NCBI RefSeq assembly: GCF_001279525.1
Contig: NZ_LGDY01000122.1
Span: 7,238-71,237, forward strand
Length of the DNA: 64,000 bases
From: Nocardia sp. NRRL S-836
GTDB lineage: Bacteria > Actinomycetota > Actinomycetes > Mycobacteriales > Pseudonocardiaceae
Direction: 5' to 3'
Numbering within the stretch: the first letter of the stretch is position 1; each line of letters starts with the position of its first letter. Both the position numbers and the translations under genes were made by a program. The notes beneath the pieces are model-generated. The model made no database searches. It was not told the origin of the DNA and saw only the letters and a program-made list of their open reading frames with translations. Shown one piece after another: positions 17,399 to 29,157 of this stretch.

Positions 17399-18907
17399 TC
17401 AGCCGACGCGGTTCAGGCCGGGGTTGCGGTCCTCGACCACGAACGAGGCCTTCGTGACGACCGGAGCCCCGCGACGGGACACGAAGTCCAGGCCTCGGAA
17501 GTCCGTGCGCAGCTCATCGGGCGTGAAGCGGGTCAGCGCGTACCCGCGCCGGTTGTTGAAGTACTTCACGTGCGGGTTCTCCCGCAGCCACGACGGCGTC
17601 TCCGGGTACTCCTCGGAGCCGTCGCCACCGGCCGTGATCGACGTGGTCACCAGCTCGGTCGCGAGCGTGCGCGACGACGGGTCGTCCCAGCGCTGCTTGA
17701 CCTCCGCGCCCCACGCGGCGTGCACGTCACCGGTGAGCACGACCGGGTTGCGCACGTCCGCGAACCCCGCCACCACCCGGTCGCGGTCCGCCACGTAGCC
17801 GTCCCACGCGTCGAGCAGGAACTTGTCGACGTCACCGGGGATGTAGTCGTACTGCGAGAAGAACACCTGCTGGCCCAGGACGTCCCACCGCGCGCTCGAC
17901 TCGCGGAAGCCGCGCAGCAGCCACCGCTCCTGCTCGTCGCCGAGCATCGTGCGGGACGGCTCCAGCCGCTGCGGGCAGAGCTGCAACCCGTCGCCGCAGG
18001 CCTGGTCGGTGCGGTACTGGCGGGTGTCGAGCATGTGGAACGTGGCCAGCGCGCCCCACCGGATCCGCCGGTACAGCCGCGATGACCTGCGGATGGGCAT
18101 GTTCTCGTAGTAGGCCCGGAAGGCCGCGGCCCTGCGTGCGGCGAAGTCCGGCTGCGGCTTCTCCGGCTGCAGCCCCGCCCAGTTGTTGTCGACCTCGTGG
18201 TCGTCCCACACCACCGCCCACGGCGCGGCGGCGTGCGCGGCCTGCAGGTCCGGGTCGGCCTTGTACTGCGCCTGGCGGCGGCGGTAGTCCGCGAGCGTGA
18301 CGGTGGTGGGGCCCTCGACGTGGCGGACGTTGCCCTGCGGAGCGACGTGGATGCCGCTCGCGTACTCGTAGGTGTAGTCGCCCAGGTGCAGCACGAGGTC
18401 CGGTTCGTCCTCCGCGAGCCGGCGGTAGGCCGTGAAGTAGCCGTGCTCGAACTGCGCGCACGACGCGAAGGCCATCGTCAGCGGCACCGACAGCGATCCG
18501 GCGGCGGGCGCCGTGCGGGTGCGGCCGGTGCGGGAGAGGTGCCCGAGCGCCTTGAACCGGTAGGAGTACTCGCGGCCGGGCCGCAGGCCGGACAGTTCCA
18601 GGTGGACGCTGTGGCCGTCCTCCGGTCGAGCCGTGGTCGAGCCCTGCTGCACGATCCGGGTGAACCGGTCGTCGTCGGCGAGCTGCCAGGACACCTCGAC
18701 CGGGCGCGCCGGCATGCCGCCCGACCCGTCGTCGGCGAGCGGATCGCGGGCCAGCCGGGTCCACAACACCACTCCGTCGGGTGTCGGGTCACCCGAGGCC
18801 ACACCCAGTGTGAAAGGGTCGCTGCGACGGGCGGACGCCGCAGCCGAGAACGCTGTGACCCCGGCCACCCCGGCGAGCAGCAGCGTTCGGCGCGTCAACG
18901 TGGACAT
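17399..18907 (-). CDS. phoD: PhoD-family alkaline phosphatase/phosphodiesterase, Tat-exported
   Basis: Extracellular phosphoesterase for phosphate scavenging. The 502-residue protein starts with a twin-arginine signal (STLTRRTLLLAGVAG). The PhoD N-terminal domain follows (FTLGVASGDPTPDGVVLWTRL). The metallophosphatase core has FASCAQFEHGYFTAYRRL, HLGDYTYEY, VWDDHEVDNNW and LTGDVHAAW. I take the ATG at 18907, which places RR at residues 6-7; longer in-frame starts have no signal features. It is divergent from the CIRCE-groES region. PhoP control would be expected but no PHO box was identified. Confidence 0.93.
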   Translation of the reverse strand: MSTLTRRTLLLAGVAGVTAFSAAASARRSDPFTLGVASGDPTPDGVVLWTRLARDPLADDGSGGMPARPVEVSWQLADDDRFTRIVQQGSTTARPEDGHSVHLELSGLRPGREYSYRFKALGHLSRTGRTRTAPAAGSLSVPLTMAFASCAQFEHGYFTAYRRLAEDEPDLVLHLGDYTYEYASGIHVAPQGNVRHVEGPTTVTLADYRRRQAQYKADPDLQAAHAAAPWAVVWDDHEVDNNWAGLQPEKPQPDFAARRAAAFRAYYENMPIRRSSRLYRRIRWGALATFHMLDTRQYRTDQACGDGLQLCPQRLEPSRTMLGDEQERWLLRGFRESSARWDVLGQQVFFSQYDYIPGDVDKFLLDAWDGYVADRDRVVAGFADVRNPVVLTGDVHAAWGAEVKQRWDDPSSRTLATELVTTSITAGGDGSEEYPETPSWLRENPHVKYFNNRRGYALTRFTPDELRTDFRGLDFVSRRGAPVVTKASFVVEDRNPGLNRVG

Positions 18908-18959
18908 GGGGTGAACACGGCTCCCAGTGGGTGATCGGTTCGGGACCCTCGTTGAAGCG

Positions 18960-18986
18960 TTGGCACTCTCATGGGTAGAGTGCCAA
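18960..18986 (+). promoter_or_regulatory. CIRCE element (HrcA operator) of groESL1
   Basis: TTGGCACTC-N9-GAGTGCCAA, a perfect 9-9-9 inverted repeat differing from the textbook element only by G/C at the third position. It lies 95 bases before groES and 52 bases from the phoD start. It indicates heat-shock control by HrcA, whose gene is not in the window. Confidence 0.93.
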
Positions 18987-19081
18987 TTGCACGGCACCAG
19001 CACCGCCCCGACCCCCGCGACGGCGGGGTGGCAGGTAGCCGTAACAACGAAACCTGCCAACGACCCGTGGAGGTCATCCCG

Positions 19082-19375
19082 GTGAGCGTGAACATCAAGC
19101 CGCTCGAGGACAAGATCGTCGTTCAGGCCTCCGAGGCCGAGACGACCACTGCCTCCGGCCTCGTGATCCCGGACACCGCGAAGGAGAAGCCCCAGGAGGG
19201 CAAGGTCCTCGCGGTGGGCCCCGGCCGCATCGACGACAAGGGCAACCGCGTCCCGGTCGACGTTGCCGTGGGCGACGTCGTCATCTACTCGAAGTACGGC
19301 GGCACCGAGGTCAAGTACAACGGCGAGGAGTACCTGATCCTCTCCGCCCGCGACGTGCTGGCCGTCGTCAACTAG
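19082..19375 (+). CDS. groES: Co-chaperonin GroES
   Basis: Heptameric 10-kDa lid of the GroEL chamber. The 97-residue protein runs from [15 protein letters not shown] to [16 protein letters not shown]. It has the mobile loop [21 protein letters not shown] and the roof segment [14 protein letters not shown]. The GTG start at 19082 has GTGGAGG upstream at proper spacing. Controlled by the CIRCE element upstream. groEL1 follows after 82 bases. Confidence 0.97.
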   Translation: MSVNIKPLEDKIVVQASEAETTTASGLVIPDTAKEKPQEGKVLAVGPGRIDDKGNRVPVDVAVGDVVIYSKYGGTEVKYNGEEYLILSARDVLAVVN

Positions 19376-19454
19376 GACGACCGGCTGTCATGCCTGACGC
19401 CCCGGCGCCCCACTCCGGGGCTTCCGGGGCGTTTCGCTACCAGAGAGGCTTTAG

Positions 19455-21080
<1,626 letters not shown>

Positions 21081-21115
21081 GTTGCCCGTCCCGCCTCGGG
21101 CGGGACGGTGAGCTG

Positions 21116-21162
21116 ACAGCCGGAGGGGGCGGTACCTGCGCGGTACCGCCCCCTCCGGCTGT
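21116..21162 (+). terminator. Bidirectional terminator between groEL1 and whiB
   Basis: A 21-bp perfect stem (starting ACAGCCGGAGGGGGC) with a 5-base loop TGCGC, ending two bases before the whiB stop on the other strand. A smaller hairpin GTCCCGCC-TCG-GGCGGGAC (21088-21106) precedes it. Confidence 0.92.
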
Positions 21163-21163
21163 T

Positions 21164-21460
21164 CTAGACGATCGCCAGCTGGCGCTTGCGCGCCTTGATG
21201 ATGTGGTCGCGCTCCGATTCCGAGAGCCCGCCCCAGATTCCGTAGGGTTCCTGCACCGCGAGCGCGTGCCTGCGACACATCTCCAGCACTGGGCAGGCGA
21301 GGCAGACGGCCTTGGCGCGAGCTTCCCGCCGGGCTCTCGCCGGACCCCGCTCACCGTCGGGGTGGAAGAAGAACGCACTGTCCATGCCCCGGCACGAACC
21401 GCGCATCTGCCAGTCCCACAGGTCTGCGTTGGGACCGGGGAGCCTTCGGGTGTCCGCCAT
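21164..21460 (-). CDS. whiB3: WhiB-family Fe-S regulator, WhiB3-like
   Basis: A 98-residue redox-sensing transcription factor. The four cluster cysteines are C23, C53, C56 and C62 (C-x29-C-x2-C-x5-C). The G-I-W-G-G turn at residues 74-78 and the basic C-terminus KARKRQ follow. Its position after groEL1 and before the Rv3415c- and sigD-like genes is that of mycobacterial whiB3. Such proteins act by binding region 4 of the primary sigma factor. It is divergent from the MerR-like gene, with 168 bases between them. Confidence 0.92.
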   Translation of the reverse strand: MADTRRLPGPNADLWDWQMRGSCRGMDSAFFFHPDGERGPARARREARAKAVCLACPVLEMCRRHALAVQEPYGIWGGLSESERDHIIKARKRQLAIV

Positions 21461-21628
21461 CGAGACCGCCTCCGTGACGACTGCTCCATTCGGCTTAATG
21501 AAGATCCACCGTAGAACCGCGTCAATACTTGTTCAAGAGGCTGAAGACCCAAATCAACTGATGGGTGACGGCACGCGTGTTCGCTCACTCACCGCCCGGA
21601 GTTGCCGCCCGGATGAGGTGAACGGAAC

Positions 21629-22579
21629 ATGGCTCTCGTGATGACGCAGCCGGAGCACAGACCAGCCGGTAGTCACACGGGTGAGCCCCTCCTCTCGGTG
21701 GCCGCGGTGGCCAGGCGGCTCGGCGTCGCACCCGCGACGCTGCGCACCTGGGACCGCCGCTACGGGCTCGGACCCAGTGGTCACACGGTCGGGCGACACC
21801 GCAAGTACGGGCCACGGGACGTGGCACGCCTGGAACTGATGCAGCGCGCTCTTCTTCGTGGCGCCTCATCGGCCGAAGCCGCCCGGTTCGCGCTCGACTC
21901 GGGGTCGTCGATCACGCACGGCGAGGCGCCTGCCGCTCCGGCCGGCGGCCGGGGCCTGAAGATGCCGGGCGCGTCCCGGCTCGCCCGCGGGCTCGGCCGT
22001 GCGGCGCTCGCGATGGACTCCATCGCCGTGCAGGGGATGCTGGCCGACTCCCTGGCCTCCGACGGCGTGATCGCCACGTGGAACGAGGTCGTCCGGCCGG
22101 TGCTGACGGCCGTCTCCGCGCGGTGGGAGCTGTCGGGTGCCGGTGTCGAGGTGGAGCACCTGTTGAACGAGTGCGTGCTCGCGTCGTTCGTGCGCGCGAC
22201 ACCGCTCGTCACGCTCGGCCGCAACCATCGGCCCGTGCTGCTGGCGTGCATGCCGGAGGAGAGGCACAACCTCCCGCTCTACCCGCTGGCGGCGGAGCTG
22301 GCGCGGCGCGGGATCGTGGTCCGGCAGCTCGGGGCGGCGTTGCCGGTGGACGCGCTGGCCGCGGCCGTGCGGCGGACCGCGCCGTCGGCGGTGGTGCTGT
22401 GGGCGCAGCTGCCCGGGTACGCCGATCCGGGGGTGCTCACCGCGTTGCCGCGCACCCGGCAGCAGGTCCGGGTGTTCGTCGGCGGTCCGGGCTGGCGGCG
22501 GGGCGTGGTGCCGTCGCCGGCCGAGCGGGTCGCCGACCTCGGTGACGCGGCGGCCGCCGTGGAGGCCGCCGTCACCTGA
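21629..22579 (+). CDS. MerR-family regulator with a cobalamin-binding-like C-terminal domain
   Basis: A 316-residue regulator. Residues about 20-90 are a MerR winged helix (LLSVAAVARRLGVAPATLRTWDRRYGL). Residues about 115-200 look like the four-helix cap of CarH-type proteins. Residues about 205-300 look like a Rossmann-type B12-binding domain. In place of the classical D-x-H-x-x-G loop it reads E-R-H-N-L-P, keeping the histidine but not the glycine. Whether it binds cobalamin is open. It is divergent from whiB3 and 17 bases from the next gene. An alternative start is the ATG at 21641. Confidence 0.8.
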   Translation: MALVMTQPEHRPAGSHTGEPLLSVAAVARRLGVAPATLRTWDRRYGLGPSGHTVGRHRKYGPRDVARLELMQRALLRGASSAEAARFALDSGSSITHGEAPAAPAGGRGLKMPGASRLARGLGRAALAMDSIAVQGMLADSLASDGVIATWNEVVRPVLTAVSARWELSGAGVEVEHLLNECVLASFVRATPLVTLGRNHRPVLLACMPEERHNLPLYPLAAELARRGIVVRQLGAALPVDALAAAVRRTAPSAVVLWAQLPGYADPGVLTALPRTRQQVRVFVGGPGWRRGVVPSPAERVADLGDAAAAVEAAVT

Positions 22580-22596
22580 CGGCACACTGCGTCCTC

Positions 22597-23508
22597 GTGG
22601 ACTCTGGGGAAGACGGGCTGCGCCGGGCCGCTTTCGGTGACTCACCCGAGCGGGACGTCTGGGGCGCGCTCGGTGCGCCGAGCGCTCGGGTGCGGTGGCT
22701 CGCGGCCGTGGTGCTCGGCGGGCAGGGGCACTACGCCGCCGCGGCGACCGCGTTGGACGCGCTCCGCCACGACCCCGACCCGGTGATCGCCTCGCTCGCC
22801 CTGTCGACGCGGGCGTCGCACCACCGCCAGCTCGGTGCCCACCACCTCGCGCGCGGGCTGGACGGCCTGGCGCTCGCCCGTGCCTGCGACGCCGGTGCGG
22901 GGGACGCCGACCCGGACGGGATTGACGCCGCCGGTGCGCGGGTCGACGCGGTGCTCGGGCTCGCGGCCGACGCGATCGGCGCCGGGCGGCCTGGTGAGTC
23001 GCGGCGGCTGCTCGCCCAGCTCGGCCGCACGCCGTCCTGGCGCGGTGCGGTCCGGCTCGGCTGGGTGAGCGCCGAGGTGGAGCTGGCCTCCGGCCGGGCG
23101 CACGCGGCGGTGGCCCCCGCAGAGGAGGCGTACGGCGTGGCGAAGAGGGAGGGAGCGCTCCGGCACACGCTCAAGTCGGCACTCGTGCTCGGCACCTCCC
23201 TGGTCGTGGAGGGGACACCCGACGGCCTCGCCCGAGGCGTTGAACTAGTCGAGTGTGAGCTAAATCACAGCGCCGAAAATGGGCTTCATCCGTTGATCTG
23301 GCCGAGCGCTCTTGTCCTGGTGGGCCATGCCCCCACGGTGGGCGCAGTCGCCATCAACCGGGCGACGGAGGCTCTGAGCTGCGTGTTACGGAGAGCTGAT
23401 CCCGTCAGCCGTCAGGTCGCGCTCGAGTCCCCCTGGGTGCCGACCGGGCTGCTCCGTTCCGGGGAACCCCCGAACGCAGACCCTCAGACGAACTTCTTGA
23501 CGGATTAA
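22597..23508 (+). CDS. Conserved hypothetical protein, TPR-like (Rv3415c-type position)
   Basis: A 303-residue protein, mostly Ala/Leu/Arg-rich helices arranged in repeat-like pairs (YAAAATALDALRHDPDP, AHAAVAPAEEAYGVAKREG), suggesting a TPR-type solenoid. It has no signal peptide or membrane segment. It lies between whiB3 and the bldM-sigD pair, the same place as mycobacterial Rv3415c, and I take it as the orthologue on position and character. Its GC content drops in the last ~250 bases. Function unknown. The GTG start is 17 bases after the MerR-like gene, so co-transcription is likely. Confidence 0.75.
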   Translation: MDSGEDGLRRAAFGDSPERDVWGALGAPSARVRWLAAVVLGGQGHYAAAATALDALRHDPDPVIASLALSTRASHHRQLGAHHLARGLDGLALARACDAGAGDADPDGIDAAGARVDAVLGLAADAIGAGRPGESRRLLAQLGRTPSWRGAVRLGWVSAEVELASGRAHAAVAPAEEAYGVAKREGALRHTLKSALVLGTSLVVEGTPDGLARGVELVECELNHSAENGLHPLIWPSALVLVGHAPTVGAVAINRATEALSCVLRRADPVSRQVALESPWVPTGLLRSGEPPNADPQTNFLTD

Positions 23509-23589
23509 GCACCGGATCGTGTCAAGGTCGGGCCATCAGCGTCCGATAGGGGATATGGAACGTCACTCGGCTGCAGGAAAGGAGTCCCC

Positions 23590-24187
23590 GTGACCACGGT
23601 CCTTATTTGCGATGACCGGCGCAGTGTGCGTGAGGGTCTCACCCGCGTGATGTCGGCTGTCCCCGGGGGTTAGCCGCATCGACTGCGTAGCGCACGGTGA
23701 CGAGTTGTTGGCTCGCTTTTCCAGGCAGCCGGTCGACGTCGTACTGGTGGGAACCCAGCGCGCCGTCCCGACCGGGGTGGAAGCAACCCGTCGGCTCGTC
23801 TCCGCGAACCCCCAGGCAAACGTCATCGTGTTCGGTGCCCCCGACGACGCGGGCAGCATCGCCGCCGCGATCGCCGGCGGTGCCCGCGGCTATCTGAGGT
23901 GGGACGCGTCGCGCCCCGAGCTTGTGGCAGCCCTCGCGCACACGCTCGCCAGCACCTCGGTGCCCGCACCGCGCCAGCCCTCCGACCCCGGTGTGCAGCT
24001 CACGGAGCGCGAGCTCCAGGTGCTGCGCGGCATGAGCCAGGGCAAGAGCAACGGCCAGATCGGCCGCGAGCTCTACCTCTCGGAGGACACGGTCAAGACG
24101 CACGCCCGTCGCTTGTTCCGCAAGCTCGGAGTCCGTGACCGCGCCCAGGCGGTCGCACACGGCTTCCGGCGTGGTCTCGTGCAGTAG
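23590..24187 (+). pseudogene. bldM: BldM-type atypical response regulator, frame broken by +1 in a G5 run
   Basis: Orthologue of Streptomyces BldM, a developmental regulator controlling aerial growth and sporulation genes. The GTG start (23590) has GAAAGGAG upstream. The frame reads VTTVLICDDRRSVREGLTRV... up to PGG-stop at 23671. Removing one G from the G5 run at 23665-23669 restores PGVSRIDC and continuous BldM homology to 24187, about 198 residues in all. The LuxR-type HTH is intact (LTERELQVLRGMSQGKSNGQIGREL, SEDTVKTHARRLF). The usual phosphoacceptor Asp is Gly (VLVGTQ), consistent with an unphosphorylated receiver. It is either a real disruption or a homopolymer sequencing error. The 3' part could start internally at TTG 23705 as a DNA-binding fragment. 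Confidence 0.85.
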
Positions 24188-24225
24188 TCAGCGCCACGGC
24201 GTTCGACGAGCAAGCCGCAATCCCC

Positions 24226-24252
24226 CAGCCCGGTGACACTGTCGCCGGGCTG
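24226..24252 (+). terminator. Hairpin terminator after bldM
   Basis: CAGCCCGG / CCGGGCTG with an 11-base loop; the stem extends further through GCCGC / GCGGC around small bulges. It lies 38 bases after the bldM stop. Confidence 0.75.
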
Positions 24253-24417
24253 CGGCCGTTCGGCGTGTCGGCTGATCACGCGTGGTGTCCATACCCCGTT
24301 GATGAACAGACGGCGCTCAGACCGGTACGGTGAGAACCACTGCTCGAAGTCGCCGTGGGTGACTCGTGTTGTTCTATGTCGGTACGCCAACAAGTAACAC
24401 CAGGGCTGTTGTCTGCG

Positions 24418-24990
24418 ATGACCAACTTGGGGGACGGACTGGACGCCGAAGTGGGCGCGGCCGTCGACGGCGACCGCCAGGCGATCGAACGCCTGCTGGC
24501 CTCCATTCGTCCTCTGGTGGTGCGGTACTGCCGCGCCAGAGTTGGCAGGCAGGAGCGAAGCTTCGCTTCGGCGGACGATGTGGCCCAGGAGGTGTGTCTC
24601 GCGGTGCTCACGGCATTGCCCAGCTACCGCGATCAGGGTCGGCCCTTCCTCGCGTTCGTCTACGGGATCGCGGCGCACAAGGTGGCCGACGCACATCGGT
24701 CTGCCGCCAGGAACCGCTCCGAGCCCGTTCCCGAGGTACCCGACGCGCCGGAGACCGGAGCTGGTCCGGAACAGCGGGCCATGCAGGGCGAACTCTCCGA
24801 CCGGATGGCCGTCCTGCTGCGCGTCCTGCCGGAGAAGCAGCGGGAGATCCTGCTGTTGAGGGTGGTGGTCGGACTCTCCGCCGAGGAAACTGCCGAGGCG
24901 GTCGGTTCGACGCCGGGTGCGGTCCGGGTGGCGCAACACCGTGCGCTGGCTCGGCTGCGCAAGTCGCTGGCAGCGGAGGAGGTGGTCTGA
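24418..24990 (+). CDS. sigD: RNA polymerase sigma factor SigD (group 4/ECF)
   Basis: Alternative sigma factor closely similar to mycobacterial SigD. Region 2 contains VVRYCRARVG, SADDVAQEVCLAVLTALPSY and GRPFLAFVYGIAAHKVADAHR. Region 4 contains LPEKQREILLLRVVVGLSAEETAEAVGSTPGAVRVAQHRAL. From the ATG 24418 the protein is 190 residues. In-frame starts at 24355 (GTG) and 24376 (ATG) would add 21 or 14 residues, and no clear ribosome site distinguishes them. The stop TGA is followed directly by the GTG of rsdA, its anti-sigma factor. Confidence 0.93.
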   Translation: MTNLGDGLDAEVGAAVDGDRQAIERLLASIRPLVVRYCRARVGRQERSFASADDVAQEVCLAVLTALPSYRDQGRPFLAFVYGIAAHKVADAHRSAARNRSEPVPEVPDAPETGAGPEQRAMQGELSDRMAVLLRVLPEKQREILLLRVVVGLSAEETAEAVGSTPGAVRVAQHRALARLRKSLAAEEVV

Positions 24991-25884
24991 GTGGCCGACG
25001 AACACGGGAAGGACGACGGAGAAGTGCGCGGACAGGACGATAGAGCCCCGCACGAACCCGTTGCAGATGATCTTTCGGCTGTACAGGCCGATGACCGGCT
25101 GCTGGACGCACTGGGGTCAGCGACACCAGGTGCGGCCGGCGCACTGGTCGACGACGAGCTGAACGCGTTGCTGCTCGCGTGGCGGCACGAGGTGGAGACC
25201 GAGCCCTTCGGAGAGCTCGTCGACACCGAGACCGCCATCGCCACGATCCAGGCTGCCCGCCCGCAGCCGGTGAGCAAGCACCGCTTCCTGATCCCCCTGG
25301 CAAGCGCCGCCGCGGTGCTCGCCATCGCCTTCACCGGCGTGAGCCTCGTGGCCCGCGACGCCCAGCCGGGCGACGCGCTCTGGGGCCTCACCCGAGTGCT
25401 CTACTCCGAGCACGCGAAGTCCATCGAGGCGGCGGCCATCGTCCGCAGCGACCTCGACTCGGCCCGCCTCGCCCTGCGCGAGGGCAAGGTCAGCGAGGCC
25501 CGCGAGAAGCTCAACAGGATCGAGGCCAGCCTCGGGTCCATCTCGACCGACGACGGCAAGGCCCAGCTCGAGGAAAAGCACAAGGAACTCGCGAAGCAGC
25601 TGGACACGAACACCTCGGTGACGTCACCCACCACGCCACCGCCCGTCGTGCCCCAGCCCACCGAGCCCTCGACCAAGCCGACGACCCCGTCCTCGCCCCC
25701 GACGACGGAAGCCTCGACCTCCCCGCCGCCCACGTCCGCGCCGTCGGAGACCCCTCCGCCGCCGAACCCGACGTCGAACGGCGAAGAGCCCCCGCCTCCG
25801 CCGCCGGATCCGGGGACCAAGGAGACGCCTGGGTCCAGTGGGACCAACGCGGTCAACGAAGGTGGGAGTACGGGGACCAACTGA
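24991..25884 (+). CDS. rsdA: Membrane anti-sigma-D factor RsdA
   Basis: A 297-residue single-pass membrane protein. The cytoplasmic N-terminus (about 1-95) contains the sigma-binding segment DDELNALLLAWRHEVETEPF. One membrane helix (FLIPLASAAAVLAIAFTGVSLVA, about 98-120) follows. The outside part has a coiled-coil stretch (EAREKLNRIEASLGSI) and a long Pro/Thr/Ser-rich tail. Immediate downstream position to sigD and overall plan match RsdA (Rv3413c). Release of SigD presumably requires regulated proteolysis. A hairpin terminator ends the operon. Confidence 0.9.
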   Translation: MADEHGKDDGEVRGQDDRAPHEPVADDLSAVQADDRLLDALGSATPGAAGALVDDELNALLLAWRHEVETEPFGELVDTETAIATIQAARPQPVSKHRFLIPLASAAAVLAIAFTGVSLVARDAQPGDALWGLTRVLYSEHAKSIEAAAIVRSDLDSARLALREGKVSEAREKLNRIEASLGSISTDDGKAQLEEKHKELAKQLDTNTSVTSPTTPPPVVPQPTEPSTKPTTPSSPPTTEASTSPPPTSAPSETPPPPNPTSNGEEPPPPPPDPGTKETPGSSGTNAVNEGGSTGTN

Positions 25885-25909
25885 AGTTGGATCGCCGAGT
25901 GAGACGAGA

Positions 25910-25950
25910 TGTGAACGCCCCTGACTTCGCGGAGGTCAGGGGCGTTCACA
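25910..25950 (+). terminator. Hairpin terminator after rsdA
   Basis: A perfect 16-bp stem (TGTGAACGCCCCTGAC / GTCAGGGGCGTTCACA) with a 9-base loop, 26 bases after the stop. Beyond it, 25951-27098 is about 1.1 kb with no credible gene, only repeats. Confidence 0.9.
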
Positions 25951-26180
25951 CGTCAGGTGGAATGACGATCGGGTGACCCGGATGGGGGTCCGTGGTTTGT
26001 CGTCTTGGCGCCCAGGGTGGGTTGCGTCCGGTGGTCTGTCGCCTTGGCACCGGGGTCGAGTTTGGTCCGTTGTCTGTCGCCTTGGCACCGGGGGTGGTCG
26101 GGCACGTGAGCGATCACCTTGATGCCGTGGTCTTGCAGGCAGGGACGACGTTCGGGGTGCATCGCCGCTTCGCGACGATC

Positions 26181-26303
26181 GCGATTGGGGCTTGACTTCG
26201 AGCCTCTAGCGGGGCGATGAGTCCGCCTAAAAGCCGGGCTGAGAAGAGCCCGGCCGATCCCTGCCAGGATATCGCCCCGCCCTCAAAGTCAAGCCCCAAT
26301 CGC
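26181..26303. repeat. 123-bp imperfect inverted-repeat element
   Basis: The outer arms GCGATTGGGGCTTGACTT (26181-26198) and its exact complement (26286-26303) are 18 bp. Inner arms GGGGCGAT (26211-26218) and ATCGCCCC (26271-26278) also match. A third hairpin GCCGGGCT / AGCCCGGC (26233-26254) sits in the middle. The whole could fold as one branched structure. There is no ORF inside. It looks like a REP- or MITE-like intergenic element. Two copies of TCTGTCGCCTTGGCACCGGGG lie just upstream (26036 and 26077). Confidence 0.7.
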
Positions 26304-26348
26304 AGGTCAAAGGGGCTGTCACCGCTACCCGTCGAGGGAAGGTAGATA

Positions 26349-26510
26349 CGTCTCGCTTCGCTCGATAGGGCTCGCCATCCGAGGCATCGGGCCGATTCGT
26401 CTCGCTTCGCTCGACGGGTGTGATCATGACCGAGTCGCCGGGGGTCTGCCGCGCGGCACGGTGCGTGGCGGTGCCTCGGGCAGGTCGGTACGTCTCGCCG
26501 TGCTCGACGG
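26349..26510. repeat. Dispersed GTCTCGCTTCGCTCGA repeats
   Basis: Three copies of a CGTCTCGCTTCGCTCGA-type sequence occur near 26350, 26399 and 26489; the last is diverged (CGTCTCGCCGTGCTCGA). On the minus strand they read as VERSET-like peptides, a known signature of intergenic DNA repeats mis-read as protein. No gene is supported here. Confidence 0.5.
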
Positions 26511-26593
26511 GCCCCACCATGGTCGACCGGGGCCGGAGCCAGCTCGCCTTGACTGGATCTGGAGCGCCAGCGTCGAGTGTTCAGGCGCCGTGT

Positions 26594-26640
26594 GTCCGGA
26601 AGTGTCAGACCCGGTGTGGCCAGAAATGTCAGACCCCGTG
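26594..26640. repeat. Direct repeat around TGTCAGACCC
   Basis: GTGTCCGGAAGTGTCAGACCC is followed by GTGTGGCCAGAAATGTCAGACCCC, two diverged copies of a ~25-bp unit. A third related sequence (AAATTGTCAGACCTG) occurs near 59377. Confidence 0.5.
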
Positions 26641-26689
26641 GGTACGTTGGGTCGCGGGGGAGCCAAATGCGCGGGGGACCCCTGCGCGA

Positions 26690-26968
26690 GCCTGCCGGTG
26701 AGCCTGTGGCGGGTGCGCCGTCTCTGGCACCGCTGTCCACCCGCCAGCCCGCCGCTCATCGAGCCCGAGACGGGTGCGCGGCTCGGCTAACGCCGTTCCG
26801 CCCCTCGCCACGCCTGCCGAACGAGTCCGTGGCGGGATGCGCACCTCACCGCACACCGCTCACCCGCCAGCCCGCTCACCGAGCCCGTGGCGGGTGCACG
26901 GCCCGGCCGTCCACGGCTCCACCCCCTCGCCACGCCTGCCGAGCGGCCCGTGGCCGGGTGCGCGACCA
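26690..26968. repeat. Degenerate tandem repeat, period about 122 bp
   Basis: About 2.3 diverged copies. GCCTGCCG starts the copies near 26689, 26813 and 26935. CACCCGCCAGCCCGC recurs at 26738 and 26861, and CCCCTCGCCACGCCTGCCGA recurs at 26801 and 26923. The reading frames are not preserved between copies, so it is non-coding. Confidence 0.6.
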
Positions 26969-27098
26969 ACGTCACGCCTTGACCTCGGTCACCCCACCCA
27001 GCCGACCCCAACCGCCGGAAGCGCACCCGCCCCGAAAGTCGGCGTGAATCCCGCGCAACCGCCCACCAAAGGCCGCGCTGAGCAGCCCAAAAGAAAAG

Positions 27099-29121
<2,023 letters not shown>

Positions 29122-29157
29122 GCGGGACCCGCTAAGAGCTCTGGAGAGGAACAACAG

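Noticed and set aside
26227..26520. Minus-strand ORF reading VERSET-like peptides
   Set aside because: The translation is a known by-product of dispersed DNA repeats; there is no ribosome site or conserved fold.
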